From NCBI RefSeq assembly GCF_016429255.1, contig NZ_JAELUG010000039.1, forward strand, positions 1-49,822: a stretch of 49,822 bases of DNA. The letters are read 5' to 3'. The stretch's first letter is position 1. Every line of letters begins with the position of its first letter. Of the stretch, positions 32,967 to 41,972 are shown one piece after another. The notes beneath the pieces were generated by a model. That model was not told the DNA's origin. It worked only from the letters and a program-made list of their open reading frames with translations, and made no database searches. Origin of the DNA: Rhizobium sp. ASV8. Its GTDB lineage: Bacteria; Pseudomonadota; Alphaproteobacteria; Rhizobiales; Rhizobiaceae. The position numbers and the translations under genes were made by a program.

Positions 32967-33845
32967 TCAAGAGTTGCGAAAGCTCTGCCAGGCACTCTCG
33001 AAGCGCCGCAGATTTTCAGCTGTATAGGAAGAATAATCGAATTCGATGTCGGAATGGATTTCCGAAATCATGCTCCACATCGTCTCGCGCAGGAGCGAGG
33101 CGCATTTCATCGCCTGATAGCGCCGGCGCAGATCGTCGCTGACGGGAGCCTCAAAGTAAGCCTCCAGCATCGCCTCTTCCTGCGCCTCGGAGAATTCATT
33201 GTTGGAAGCAAGTCCGCCGAGATCGAAAAGTGGCGTGTTGAAGCCGGCATAGTCCCAGTCGATCAGCCAGAGCCGCTTGCCGTCATCGAGGAAATTCGCG
33301 GCTAGCAGATCATTGTGGCCGAAGGCGATCTCGTAGGGTCCGGCAGCACGTTCCAACCGTTCCGCAATTTCCAGGAAAGACGGCAGCGACGGCGTGTGCC
33401 GGCTGCCGCCAGCCTCCAGAAGAGCCGCATAATCCCTGACCACATGGAAGACCCAGAAGATGGCAGCCGGTCCGCGAAAATGCTTCGGCACATCGCGATG
33501 GCACGATCTGACGAGCGGCAAGACCCGAGCCATCACCAGGGGATTGCGTATATCGTCAGCGGATAGCGGCTTCGCATCGACGTAGTCGAGCACCAAAATG
33601 CCGGGCTCGTGATGGATGACAGCGGGAGAAAGACCAGCCGCATGGGCGGCCCTGCTTGCCGCCACTTCGTTGGTGCGACTGATGTGGTGGACGGGGATAT
33701 CCGAGCCCAATCGCACGACGAAACGCCGTCCTGCATTGCCGACCAGATAGTTGCGATTGGTTATGCCGCCGACAAGCGGGGCGATCTCGATCGGCCCATG
33801 CCAGATTCCGAGAGAATATATCCTGTCTTCCGGCGTCGCAGTCAT
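32967..33845 (-). CDS. Choline/aminoglycoside-kinase-like phosphotransferase
   Basis: This 292-residue protein has the APH/ChoK kinase fold: an N-lobe with PLVGGITNRNYLVG and FVVRLGSD, the catalytic loop GHNDLLAANF at 176-185 (catalytic Asp), and the metal-binding IDWDYAG at 195-201, which most resembles choline/ethanolamine kinases of the LicA type. It is the promoter-proximal gene of the operon with the DMGDH-like gene. A small phosphorylatable amine alcohol is a reasonable guess for the substrate; this is inference. Start ATG at 33843-33845. Confidence 0.88.
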   Translation of the reverse strand: MTATPEDRIYSLGIWHGPIEIAPLVGGITNRNYLVGNAGRRFVVRLGSDIPVHHISRTNEVAASRAAHAAGLSPAVIHHEPGILVLDYVDAKPLSADDIRNPLVMARVLPLVRSCHRDVPKHFRGPAAIFWVFHVVRDYAALLEAGGSRHTPSLPSFLEIAERLERAAGPYEIAFGHNDLLAANFLDDGKRLWLIDWDYAGFNTPLFDLGGLASNNEFSEAQEEAMLEAYFEAPVSDDLRRRYQAMKCASLLRETMWSMISEIHSDIEFDYSSYTAENLRRFESAWQSFRNS

Positions 33846-34153
33846 TCCCCCTCCGGCGCTACTGCTCAGCATCCTCTGGCGGGAAGGTTCCTCACAAACG
33901 ATCGGCTGTCAAGATCGATCCACAAAATGAAACGAATATTTGGCTTTTTGTTGGATTCGAGACTAAATCTCAATTGGATGAATGATGAATATTGCAAACA
34001 GAACGCTTCACCGTGGGTGAGATTTGCCTTAAAAACTGCATCGCGAGGCGATCGGATTGATTTGCAAACCTTGATGCCGCTTAGTGACGCCGCCTGCTCG
34101 ATCCGAAAGCCGCAATTGAATTTCGAGATCATACCCGCAATAGGATCAGGATC
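33846..34153. promoter_or_regulatory. Divergent kinase operon / deoR intergenic region
   Basis: This 308-bp AT-rich gap contains no gene. On the minus strand the stretch TTCGTTTCATTTT (33936-33924) resembles the TTTCGTTT-type operators of DeoR/GlpR regulators and lies about 80 bp upstream of the kinase gene. Both divergent genes could be controlled from here. The match is by eye. Confidence 0.4.
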
Positions 34154-34963
34154 ATGTCGGGCATGTCCCAACCACCGCTTCACGCCAATCATCGCGAGCG
34201 CGAGATCCTGGAAGAACTCCGGCTCGCCGGCGGGGCCAGCCGCATTCAGTTTCTGGCAGAGCGGCTCGGCGTTTCCGAAGAAACCATCCGCCGCAACATC
34301 CGCAGCCTCGAAGCAAACGGTCTCGTCACCAAGGTGCATGGCGGCGTCCATATCAAGGACTCGATGATCGAGCCGCCGCTGCACCTGCGCATGAACGAAA
34401 ATGCGGAAGCCAAGCGGATGATCGCCGCCTCGGTGGCGGCCATGATCGAGGACGGCGATACGCTCTTTCTTGATGTCGGCTCCACCACGGCCTTCATTGC
34501 CGTTGCGCTACAAAAGCATCAGAAGCTCTTCGTCGTCACCAACGCCCTGTCGGTGGCGCATGCACTGGCCACGCGCAATGGCAACCGCGTCTTCTTCGCC
34601 GGCGGCGAGTTGCGTGGCCACGATGGCGGCGCTTTCGGCATGGAAGCGGCGAATTTCCTGCGCCGCTTCAACATACGCCACGCCATCCTCTCGGTCGGCG
34701 CCATCAACGCCACGTCGGGCTTCATGCTGCATGATCTCGAAGAGGCGGAATATTCGCGGGAAGCGGCAAGCCGCTCTGAAAACTGTATCGTCGTCGCCGA
34801 CAGCGCAAAATTCGGACGCAGCGCGCCGATCATCCTGAACGAACCCTCAAGCTTCGATGTCCTCGTCACCGACGACGCACCGCCGGCCGATATCAACGCC
34901 ATGCTGGAACGCAACGAGATCGAACTGGTGGTCGCCAACCGGCAGCGGGTGGAGCGCAAATAG
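34154..34963 (+). CDS. DeoR/GlpR-family transcriptional regulator
   Basis: This 269-residue regulator has an N-terminal DeoR helix-turn-helix (about 14-65, REREILEELRLAGGASRIQF and GVSEETIRRNIRSLEANGLV) and a C-terminal sugar-phosphate-sensor domain of the DeoRC type, with DGDTLFLDVGSTTAFIAVAL and FGRSAPIILNEPSSFDVLVTD. Family members usually sense phosphorylated metabolites. It is divergent from the kinase/DMGDH-like operon, which it probably controls. Either ATG (34154 or 34163) is possible. Confidence 0.9.
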   Translation: MSGMSQPPLHANHREREILEELRLAGGASRIQFLAERLGVSEETIRRNIRSLEANGLVTKVHGGVHIKDSMIEPPLHLRMNENAEAKRMIAASVAAMIEDGDTLFLDVGSTTAFIAVALQKHQKLFVVTNALSVAHALATRNGNRVFFAGGELRGHDGGAFGMEAANFLRRFNIRHAILSVGAINATSGFMLHDLEEAEYSREAASRSENCIVVADSAKFGRSAPIILNEPSSFDVLVTDDAPPADINAMLERNEIELVVANRQRVERK

Positions 34964-34998
34964 CATCCCGAAGGTGATGTTTTAGAGGATCGCCGACG

Positions 34999-35943
34999 TC
35001 AGCGGTTGACGCCAGCAACGTCTTCGCTATTCCCATCCGCTTCGAAGCTCGCATATTTACGATAGCTCTTGCACATGGTCTCCAGCGTCAACGCCGCCTT
35101 GCTGGCATGGCGCTCCTTGTGACGCAAAAGGCGAAAACTGCGGGCCGGCAGATCGAAGCTCGCCTGAACCAGCAATCCCTGCCCCAGATAGGCCTTGGCA
35201 GCCGCGTTGGAAAGCGCCGCGGCACTCTGGCCCGCGCAGACTGCCGAGAGAATCGCCTCGTTCGATGGGAGAACCAGCGCGACCTTGAGGTCGCGTGGCG
35301 AGGCGCCGAGCTTGGCAATCGCGTTCTCGAACTCAGAACGAGTGCCCGATCCCTCCTCACGCATCACCCAGGACGTATCTGTCACGAGGTCAGTTATGGA
35401 AAGCTGCCGACCGTCGGCCCAGGGATGATGCGGCGGCACAACGATGACAAGCGCATCCTGCGCAACGATCTTCATCGACAACGCCGGCGCATCCACCTCA
35501 CCCTCGATGAACCCCAACTCCGCCGCCCCGTCGATGACGGCCTCGGTGACGGTTCGCGTATTGCCGATCGTAAGATCCAGCTCGATGCCGGGATAGTCAC
35601 GTTGGAACCGCATCAGCAAAGGCGGCAGCCAGTAACTTGCTATGGTCTGGCTCGCGTAAAGGCTGAGCCGGCCGCGCTGCAGACCACCGAGTTCGGACAG
35701 CATGAGTTCGGCGGAGCGTACACGGGCAAGCGTCGCCTTGGCCTCCCCCAGGAAGGATCGTCCGGTCTCGGTCAACTCGATCCGCCTGCCGACGCGATGA
35801 AACAACTCCACCCCGTAATAAGCCTCGAGATTCTTGATCGCCGAACTGACGGCAGACGGCGTCAGGTGGATGGCTTCGGCCGCATTGGTCAGATGTTCTC
35901 GTTCGGCGACGGCGACGAAAATTGCGAGTTGCTCAAAGGTCAT
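34999..35943 (-). CDS. LysR-family regulator divergent from the YeiH-type gene
   Basis: This 314-residue regulator has a classic N-terminal LysR helix-turn-helix (about 1-60, HLTNAAEAIHLTPSAVSSAI) and a periplasmic-binding-like effector domain. The FHRVGRRIELTETGRSFLGE segment and the effector region resemble CbbR/CysB-like regulators that accompany YeiH-type exporters (YeiE in E. coli). The divergent arrangement with the exporter gene and the dyads in the 114-bp shared gap support local control. Confidence 0.9.
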   Translation of the reverse strand: MTFEQLAIFVAVAEREHLTNAAEAIHLTPSAVSSAIKNLEAYYGVELFHRVGRRIELTETGRSFLGEAKATLARVRSAELMLSELGGLQRGRLSLYASQTIASYWLPPLLMRFQRDYPGIELDLTIGNTRTVTEAVIDGAAELGFIEGEVDAPALSMKIVAQDALVIVVPPHHPWADGRQLSITDLVTDTSWVMREEGSGTRSEFENAIAKLGASPRDLKVALVLPSNEAILSAVCAGQSAAALSNAAAKAYLGQGLLVQASFDLPARSFRLLRHKERHASKAALTLETMCKSYRKYASFEADGNSEDVAGVNR

Positions 35944-35959
35944 GGGAAATCATTCTAAT

Positions 35960-35990
35960 TTATCGAACGAAACATAGGATAATATTCGAT
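35960..35990. promoter_or_regulatory. Candidate LysR operator between lysR and the YeiH-type gene
   Basis: Two overlapping dyads are visible: TTATC (35960-35964) with GATAA (35978-35982), and ATCGAA (35962-35967) with TTCGAT (35985-35990). LysR regulators bind such dyads around T-N11-A cores. The gap is only 114 bp, so this is the likely control site. Confidence 0.5.
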
Positions 35991-36057
35991 GGATGTCGAC
36001 ATAAGCAGATGAGACTTTCCAGCCGTCAACACATCATAAAAAGAATGGCGGCACCAC

Positions 36058-37080
36058 ATGTTATCAGCTCAAAGCGCAAACAAGATCCTCCCTGGCTTCG
36101 CACTCACCTGTGCCGTCGCAATCGTCGCCTATGCAGGCGAGCACGTGGAGGTCGGTCTGCTCGGCGGTCGGTGGATCGAAAGTCTGGTACTCGCCATAGC
36201 GCTCGGAATTGCCGTCTGCACCCTCAAGCCGCTGAAGCCGTCCATGAAGCCGGGCATCGATTTCAGTGCCAAGTTCCTGCTGGAAATCGCCATCGTCCTT
36301 CTCGGCGCCTCCATCAGCCTTTCGGCCATTCGCGGCGCTGGCGTCTGGCTGATCGCCGGCATCGCCATCGTCGTCGTGCTTTCGATTGCCGCAACCTATG
36401 TGATCGGACGCCTGCTCGGCCTGCCGCCGAAGCTCGCGACACTGATTGCCTGCGGCAACTCGATATGCGGCAATTCCGCCATCGTCGCCGTCGCCCCGGT
36501 GATCGAAGCAGATTCACAGGAGATCGCCGCAGCGCTTGCCTTCACTGCTGTATTGGGCATCGCCGCCGTCTTCCTCCTGCCTTTCCTTTACTTCCATTTC
36601 GGCATGAGCGTGTCGCAATACGGCGCGCTGGCGGGGCTGACCGTCTACGCCGTCCCGCAGGTGCTTGCTGCAACTGCCCCTGTCGGCCTTCTCGCCGTCC
36701 AGACTGGCACCCTGGTCAAGCTGATCCGTGTCCTGATGCTCGGCCCCGTCATCTTCCTGCTCGGCATCATCACCAAGGTCGAGACGACCGAGGCGAACGG
36801 TGGCAGCGGCCGTCACCCCTCGCTGGTTCCATGGTTCATCTGCGGCTTCCTCGGCTTGATGGCGATGCGTTCCTTCGGCCTCATTCCGGAAGCACTGATC
36901 GCTCCGATGCAATCGGTGTCGGGCATCCTGACCGTGATTGCCATGGCCGCACTTGGCCTCTCGGTAAATGTGCGCTCCGTTGCCCATGCGGGCGGGCGGG
37001 TCATCATCGCAGCCACGCTGTCGCTGCTGATGCTTGGCGTTATCAGCTACGGTTTGATCGCCGCGTTGCAGATCCAGTAG
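36058..37080 (+). CDS. YeiH-family (UPF0324) putative sulfate/sulfonate exporter
   Basis: This 340-residue integral membrane protein has about ten hydrophobic segments and the family hallmark ACGNSICGNSAIVAVAPVIE (about 131-150), conserved in the UPF0324/YeiH proteins, which have been proposed to export inorganic sulfate or sulfite-related anions. The C-terminal half contains VPQVLAATAPVG and AALGLSVNVRSVAHAGGRVI. Start ATG at 36058. Its 3' end overlaps the end of the convergent PAS-GGDEF-EAL gene by 38 bp (37043-37080). The divergent LysR gene is a natural regulator. Confidence 0.88.
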   Translation: MLSAQSANKILPGFALTCAVAIVAYAGEHVEVGLLGGRWIESLVLAIALGIAVCTLKPLKPSMKPGIDFSAKFLLEIAIVLLGASISLSAIRGAGVWLIAGIAIVVVLSIAATYVIGRLLGLPPKLATLIACGNSICGNSAIVAVAPVIEADSQEIAAALAFTAVLGIAAVFLLPFLYFHFGMSVSQYGALAGLTVYAVPQVLAATAPVGLLAVQTGTLVKLIRVLMLGPVIFLLGIITKVETTEANGGSGRHPSLVPWFICGFLGLMAMRSFGLIPEALIAPMQSVSGILTVIAMAALGLSVNVRSVAHAGGRVIIAATLSLLMLGVISYGLIAALQIQ

Positions 37081-38875
37081 TCTGCCTGTGGCCGGTAACG
37101 GCGGATCGGCTTCTGCTCTTTGCATGAGCCGATTTCAGCAGAGCTGCAATCTCGCCTTCCGGAGAGGGGTAGCCGATAGCAAAGCCCTGAAGTTCGTCGC
37201 AGCCGACCTCGGCCAGTATGCGCGCATGCTCCTCGGTCTCCACACCTTCGGCAATCACCTCGACATTCAGAGCCCGCGCAATATCGACGATCGAGCTGAC
37301 AAGACGACGCTGCTCGTCCGACACCGTCAACTCCGTCACCAATTGCCGGTCGATCTTCAGCCTTTTCGGCTTCAGTTTCACCAGACCGATCAAAGAGGCA
37401 TGACCCGAGCCAAAATCGTCGATCTCGATATCGATCCCCATCTTCTTGATGGCGTCGATATTGGCCAGGACCCGGTCATCAGGCTCGTCCAGAAAGATCG
37501 TTTCCACGAGTTCGAAGGCGATGGCATGGCGCGGTATCTTTAGTGCCTCCAACCCTTCGATCAGGTCTGGATCGGCAAGCCGGCGCCCGGAAATATTGAC
37601 GGCGATACGCGGCGGCACAAGACCGCGCGAAACCCAGGTGGCGCGGTCGGCAAGCGCGCGCTTGAGCACGGCGGCATCAATCTCGGCCGTCAACCCATAT
37701 TCATCCGCCACCTTGAGAAAGGCAGCCGGATTGAGCAGCCCCTTTTCCGGATGCTGCCAGCGTGCCAGCGCCTCCAGCCCGACGATGCGGCGGCTGCGCG
37801 CATCCACCTGGATCTGATAGAAGGGCTCGATTTGCCGCAACACCGGCGCCAGCCGCAGTTCATCGGCCAGCCGCCGTTCGGCATGCAGATCGGCTTGCAG
37901 TTCCGGCGTGAAGAACTCCGCACGGTTGCGGCCAAGCTTCTTGGCCTGAAAAAGCGCCACGTCCGACTCCGCCAGCAGATTGGCGGCGTTGCCGGTGAGG
38001 CTCAAGGCCACACCGATAGATGCGCCGATCCGCAGCATCTCGTTACCGAAACGCACCTCGCGCCGCAGCCGCGAGAGGATGTCGTTTACGATGCCTTCCA
38101 GCCTCTCCGCACCGCCGACATTCACCAACACGGCCACGAATTCATCACCGCTCACACGCGCCACGATATCGCCGGCGGTGATCGCAGCCGAGATACGCGC
38201 GGCCACGCTCTGCAACGTCGCATCGCCGGCGGCGTGCCCCCATTTATCGTTGATCTCCTTGAAGCCATCGATGTCGATATGGAGCACGGCCAAAGTTTCG
38301 ATCGCGGCGTCCCTGCGCAATTCGCCAAGGCGCCGGTCAAGATAGCGTCGATTGGGCAGGCCTGTGAGATAGTCGTGATCAGCCGCATATTCGATACGAG
38401 CCCGGCTTTGCTCGAGCGCCACCGCGCGCGCCTCGGCAATTGCCTTCTGGCTGGTCAGCTCCCGATTGAGCAGGATATCGGCGGTCACATCCCATTCGGC
38501 GCCGATGAAGGATGGTGAACCATCGAGATCTTCATAGAAATGCGCCCTCGAGCGGATGTAGCGCACCTCGCCGCTCGGCAAGACGATGCGAAACTGGGAA
38601 TTGTAGAAACCACGCGCGTCGAGAGCGATCTGGAAGTCGTTGAGAGCCTTCTCGACATCCTCGGGATAAAGCGCCCTCATCCAGACATCGGACGATACCT
38701 TGCTGCCCTGAAGACCGGTTCCGTAGAGCCTGTGCATCTGCGGATCCCAAAGTAGTTCCTTGTCGTCGACGTTATGTTGCCAAACGCCGATTTGGGACGC
38801 GTCAAGCGCCAGCTCCAGCCTCCTCAATAGGTCCTGGAACTCCTCTTCGGTCCGCCCGGATGCCACCTCTGCCAA
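37043..38875 (-). CDS. PAS-GGDEF-EAL cyclic-di-GMP signalling protein
   Basis: This 610-residue cytoplasmic protein has a PAS sensor domain (about 17-135, ending SFIGAEWDVTADI), a diguanylate-cyclase domain (about 160-325, signature SGDEF at 242-246, a permitted variant of GGDEF), and an EAL phosphodiesterase domain (about 340-585, EAL at 368-370 and DDFGSGHASL). No RxxD inhibitory site precedes SGDEF. The EAL core residues look complete, so net phosphodiesterase activity is likely but not certain. No membrane segment is seen. Translation probably starts at the TTG 38873-38875 with AGGGG upstream. Control may involve the inverted repeat at 38892-38946. Confidence 0.9.
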   Translation of the reverse strand: MAEVASGRTEEEFQDLLRRLELALDASQIGVWQHNVDDKELLWDPQMHRLYGTGLQGSKVSSDVWMRALYPEDVEKALNDFQIALDARGFYNSQFRIVLPSGEVRYIRSRAHFYEDLDGSPSFIGAEWDVTADILLNRELTSQKAIAEARAVALEQSRARIEYAADHDYLTGLPNRRYLDRRLGELRRDAAIETLAVLHIDIDGFKEINDKWGHAAGDATLQSVAARISAAITAGDIVARVSGDEFVAVLVNVGGAERLEGIVNDILSRLRREVRFGNEMLRIGASIGVALSLTGNAANLLAESDVALFQAKKLGRNRAEFFTPELQADLHAERRLADELRLAPVLRQIEPFYQIQVDARSRRIVGLEALARWQHPEKGLLNPAAFLKVADEYGLTAEIDAAVLKRALADRATWVSRGLVPPRIAVNISGRRLADPDLIEGLEALKIPRHAIAFELVETIFLDEPDDRVLANIDAIKKMGIDIEIDDFGSGHASLIGLVKLKPKRLKIDRQLVTELTVSDEQRRLVSSIVDIARALNVEVIAEGVETEEHARILAEVGCDELQGFAIGYPSPEGEIAALLKSAHAKSRSRSAVTGHRQTTGSATRRSNRS

Positions 38876-38891
38876 AGAGCCCCTCCCTTCG

Positions 38892-38946
38892 GAAACTGGA
38901 GAGATTACATAGCTGCAACTCGGTTAACTTGCACTACTCCAGTTTC
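38892..38946. promoter_or_regulatory. Long-spaced inverted repeat upstream of the GGDEF-EAL gene
   Basis: GAAACTGGAG (38892-38901) and CTCCAGTTTC (38937-38946) are perfect 10-bp inverted arms 35 bp apart, beginning 17 bp upstream of the GGDEF-EAL start. It could be a pair of operator half-sites or a leader hairpin. Confidence 0.5.
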
Positions 38947-39003
38947 GCGAACTTTAACGGCAGCTTGCCGCCCATGCACCGATGGCTCAACCCAAGGCCC
39001 TCA

Positions 39004-40788
39004 TCAGTGATTGTGCCGCGGCGGAACAGCCGCGAGATTGCGGAAATCTGCGGCGCCATCGAGCACGGCGCCATCGGAAAGCTGCGTCACGGAGCGGCGA
39101 TAGATCCGCTGCCAAGGCGTCGCATCGGGCGGCACCGGTGGTATGCCGTCGCCCTTGCGCCGCTCGATTTCCGCCTCTTCCACCAGCATGTCGCAACGAC
39201 CGTGGTTGAAATCGATGCGAATCACATCACCGGTCCTCAGCCAGGCAAGGCCGCCGCCGGCAGCACTTTCCGGCGATGCATTTAGAATAGAAGGGCTATC
39301 GGCCGTGCCGGACTGTCGGCCGTCTCCTATCGTGGGCAGGCTGCGGATGCCGCGCTTGAGCAACGCATCCGGCGGCTGCATGTTGACGACTTCGGCAGAC
39401 CCCGGCCAGCCGATCGGCCCGGCGCCGCGGATGACGAGAATAGTCCGCTCATCAATGCCAAGATCCGGATCGTTGAGGCGCTTGTGATAGTCTTCGGAGC
39501 CGTCGAAAACGACAGCCCGGCCCTCGAACACGCCTTCGTGGCCCGGCTCCTGCAGATAACGACTGCGGAAATCCTCGGACACGACACTCATCTTCATGAT
39601 GGCGAAATCGAACAGATTGCCCTTGAGCACGAGGAAGCCGGCCCGCTCCTTCAGCGGCTCGGCGAATGGGCGGATAACTTCGCGATCGCTCGCCTCCCTG
39701 CCCTTCAAATTCTCCGCTATCGTCTTGCCGGTCACGGTCGGACAGCTTCCATCGAGCTTTCCGGCGTGCAGCAACTCCCACATGATGGCCGGGACGCCGC
39801 CGGCGCGGTGGAAGCGCTCGCCGAGATAGGCACCCGCCGGCTGCACATTGGCCAGCAGCGGGATGTCGAAGCCATGCACCTGCCAGTCGTCGGGATAGAG
39901 TTCGACGCCGGCATGTTTGGCCATGGCGGCCAGATGCGGCTGCGCATTGGTCGAACCGCCGATGGCGGAATTGACCCTGATCGCATTGAGGAAAGCCTCG
40001 CGCGTCAGCACGTCCGAAGGCTTGACATCATCAAGCACGAGTTCGACGGCGCGACGCCCGGTACGATAGGCCATCTGCCCGCGCTCGCGATAGGCGCCGG
40101 GAATGGCGGCACAGCCGGTCAACGACATGCCGAGGGCTTCCGCCATGGCATTCATGGTCGAGGCCGTTCCCATCGTGTTGCAGTGTCCCACCGAAGGGGC
40201 CGACGCCAGAGCAGCCTCCAGAAAGCCCTCTTCGTCGATCTCGCCAGCCGCCAGTTTGCGGCGCGAGCGCCAGATCGCCATGCCTGAGCCGGCAAGCTCG
40301 CCGTCATGCCAGCCATCGAGCATCGGCCCGCCCGAGAGAACGATTGCCGGAATATTGACGGTCGAAGCCGCCATCAGTGCGGAGGGCGTGGTCTTGTCGC
40401 AGCCGGTCGTCAGCACCACGCCGTCGATCGGATAGCCGTAGAGCACTTCCACCAGACCGAGATAGGCAAGATTGCGGTCGAGTGCCGCTGTCGGGCGCTT
40501 GCAGTTCTCGAAGATCGGATGGGTCGGAAATTCGATCGGGATGCCGCCGGCATCGCGAATCCCGTCGCGCACGCGCTTGGCGAGATCGAGGTGATGGCGA
40601 TTGCAGGGTGTGAGGTCGCTGCCGCTCTGGGCAATGCCGATGATCGGCTTGCCCGACCGCAGCTCCTCCGGCGTGATGCCATAGTTCATAAAGCGCTCAA
40701 GATAGAGCGCCGTCATATCGATATGATCCGGATTGTCGAACCAGTCCTGCGAACGCAGACGACGCTTGGATGCACCCTTATCGCTCAT
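39004..40788 (-). CDS. IlvD/Edd-family sugar-acid dehydratase
   Basis: This 594-residue iron-sulfur dehydratase belongs to the IlvD/EDD family. Signature cysteines appear in [18 protein letters not shown] and [13 protein letters not shown], and the serine/threonine-rich active-site motif [14 protein letters not shown] is intact. The sequence resembles pentonate dehydratases (L-arabinonate or D-xylonate) more than dihydroxyacid dehydratase, for example in [19 protein letters not shown]. It converts an aldonic acid to its 2-keto-3-deoxy form. It lies 7 bp after a beta-hydroxyacid-dehydrogenase gene, so both probably act in one sugar-acid pathway. ATG at 40786-40788. Confidence 0.92.
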   Translation of the reverse strand: MSDKGASKRRLRSQDWFDNPDHIDMTALYLERFMNYGITPEELRSGKPIIGIAQSGSDLTPCNRHHLDLAKRVRDGIRDAGGIPIEFPTHPIFENCKRPTAALDRNLAYLGLVEVLYGYPIDGVVLTTGCDKTTPSALMAASTVNIPAIVLSGGPMLDGWHDGELAGSGMAIWRSRRKLAAGEIDEEGFLEAALASAPSVGHCNTMGTASTMNAMAEALGMSLTGCAAIPGAYRERGQMAYRTGRRAVELVLDDVKPSDVLTREAFLNAIRVNSAIGGSTNAQPHLAAMAKHAGVELYPDDWQVHGFDIPLLANVQPAGAYLGERFHRAGGVPAIMWELLHAGKLDGSCPTVTGKTIAENLKGREASDREVIRPFAEPLKERAGFLVLKGNLFDFAIMKMSVVSEDFRSRYLQEPGHEGVFEGRAVVFDGSEDYHKRLNDPDLGIDERTILVIRGAGPIGWPGSAEVVNMQPPDALLKRGIRSLPTIGDGRQSGTADSPSILNASPESAAGGGLAWLRTGDVIRIDFNHGRCDMLVEEAEIERRKGDGIPPVPPDATPWQRIYRRSVTQLSDGAVLDGAADFRNLAAVPPRHNH

Positions 40789-40795
40789 CTCTTCC

Positions 40796-41680
40796 TCAAG
40801 CCTTTCCTCGGGCATTCTTGTCTTCAAGATACTGCAGCAGTCCGCTGTGATCCTGCTCGCCGCCGCCGTTTTCCACAAACTCGGCAAACTCCGCCCTGAT
40901 GACTTCGGTCAGTGGCAGATTGAGCGACAGATTTTGGGCAGCAGCAAGGACCGTATCGAGGTCCTTCAATTGATTGCGGGCTGTTCCGCCCGGCTCGAAG
41001 TTGCGCTCGATCATGCGTTGGCCATGCAGATCCAGGATCCTGCTCTCGGCGAAGCCGCCGCGAATGGCCGCCCTGAATGCTTCGCGTGAACCACCGCCAG
41101 CTTCGACCAGCAACATGGCCTCGGCGATAGCGCCGATGGTGACGGCGACAATCTGCTGATTGCCGAGCTTGGCGAGCTGACCCGTGCCGCTCGGACCGAC
41201 GCGGGTGACGCGGCCAAGCGGCGCCAACACGTCACGCACGCTGTCGATGACATCGGCATCGCCGCCGGCCATGATTGCAAGCGTTCCCGCCTCAGCGCCC
41301 ACGACACCGCCCGACACGGGCGCGTCGATGTGCCGTATGCCACGCTCCGCGAGCTTGAATGCATGTTCTCGAGCGATCGCCGGCGGTATCGAGCTGTTGT
41401 CGATGACAACCACCCCGGTCTCGAGCACGTCAGCCACCCCGCTACCGAACAGGACCTCGCCGACAGCGCCGCCATTGGTCAGCATGGTGAAAAGCACCGA
41501 GGCGCCCCTTGCCGCTTCGACGGCCGTGGCGGCAACGGTGGCGCCATCGGCAGCCAGAGGTTCGGCCTTGCTACGGTCGCGGTTCCAGACGGTGAGCGCA
41601 AAGCCTGCGGCCAGCAGCCGCCGCGCCATCGGCGCTCCCATCAGTCCCGTTCCAAGGAAAGCGATCTTTCTGCCGCTCAC
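40796..41680 (-). CDS. NAD(P)-dependent beta-hydroxyacid dehydrogenase (HIBADH/GarR family)
   Basis: This 294-residue protein has an N-terminal Rossmann fold with [18 protein letters not shown] (about 9-26), the substrate-binding [22 protein letters not shown] (split here as DAPVSGG and GTLAIMAGG), and the catalytic-lysine helix [20 protein letters not shown]. It belongs to the 3-hydroxyisobutyrate/tartronate-semialdehyde reductase family. Start: GTG at 41678-41680 with the strong SD GGAGG (41689-41693) 8 nt upstream; the in-frame extension to 41716 is not needed. It is the promoter-proximal gene of a two-gene operon with the dehydratase. Confidence 0.9.
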   Translation of the reverse strand: MSGRKIAFLGTGLMGAPMARRLLAAGFALTVWNRDRSKAEPLAADGATVAATAVEAARGASVLFTMLTNGGAVGEVLFGSGVADVLETGVVVIDNSSIPPAIAREHAFKLAERGIRHIDAPVSGGVVGAEAGTLAIMAGGDADVIDSVRDVLAPLGRVTRVGPSGTGQLAKLGNQQIVAVTIGAIAEAMLLVEAGGGSREAFRAAIRGGFAESRILDLHGQRMIERNFEPGGTARNQLKDLDTVLAAAQNLSLNLPLTEVIRAEFAEFVENGGGEQDHSGLLQYLEDKNARGKA

Positions 41681-41895
41681 AGCAACGTCCTCCAACTCCA
41701 GGCGCACGACACTCAAACGTATGGCAGGCGGTCATCAAGACCGTTTCGAGGGACTTCAGACGCACCAAGCCTCCTCAGTCCCTGCACGCCAGCGAACGGC
41801 TCCTCACCGCTCGACATACGTTCATCAACTCATGCAAGAGCTTGATAAACCTATGGTGCCAGCATGCAAAGGAAATCGGGCGGCATGGGACAAAT

Positions 41896-41932
41896 TCCGC
41901 AAAACAAAGGGCGGGACCTTGCGGTCCCGCCC
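41896..41932 (-). terminator. Intrinsic terminator of bepE
   Basis: Read on the minus strand, GGGCGGGACC (41932-41923) pairs perfectly with GGTCCCGCCC (41918-41909) around GCAA, followed by TTTGTTTTG. It lies 41 bp after the bepE stop. The remaining gap to the dehydrogenase gene (41681-41895) holds its promoter but no recognisable motif. Confidence 0.88.
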
Positions 41933-41972
41933 ATGGGGTGTCGAGCACTGGAGTACCGCTCGGCACGGCCCC

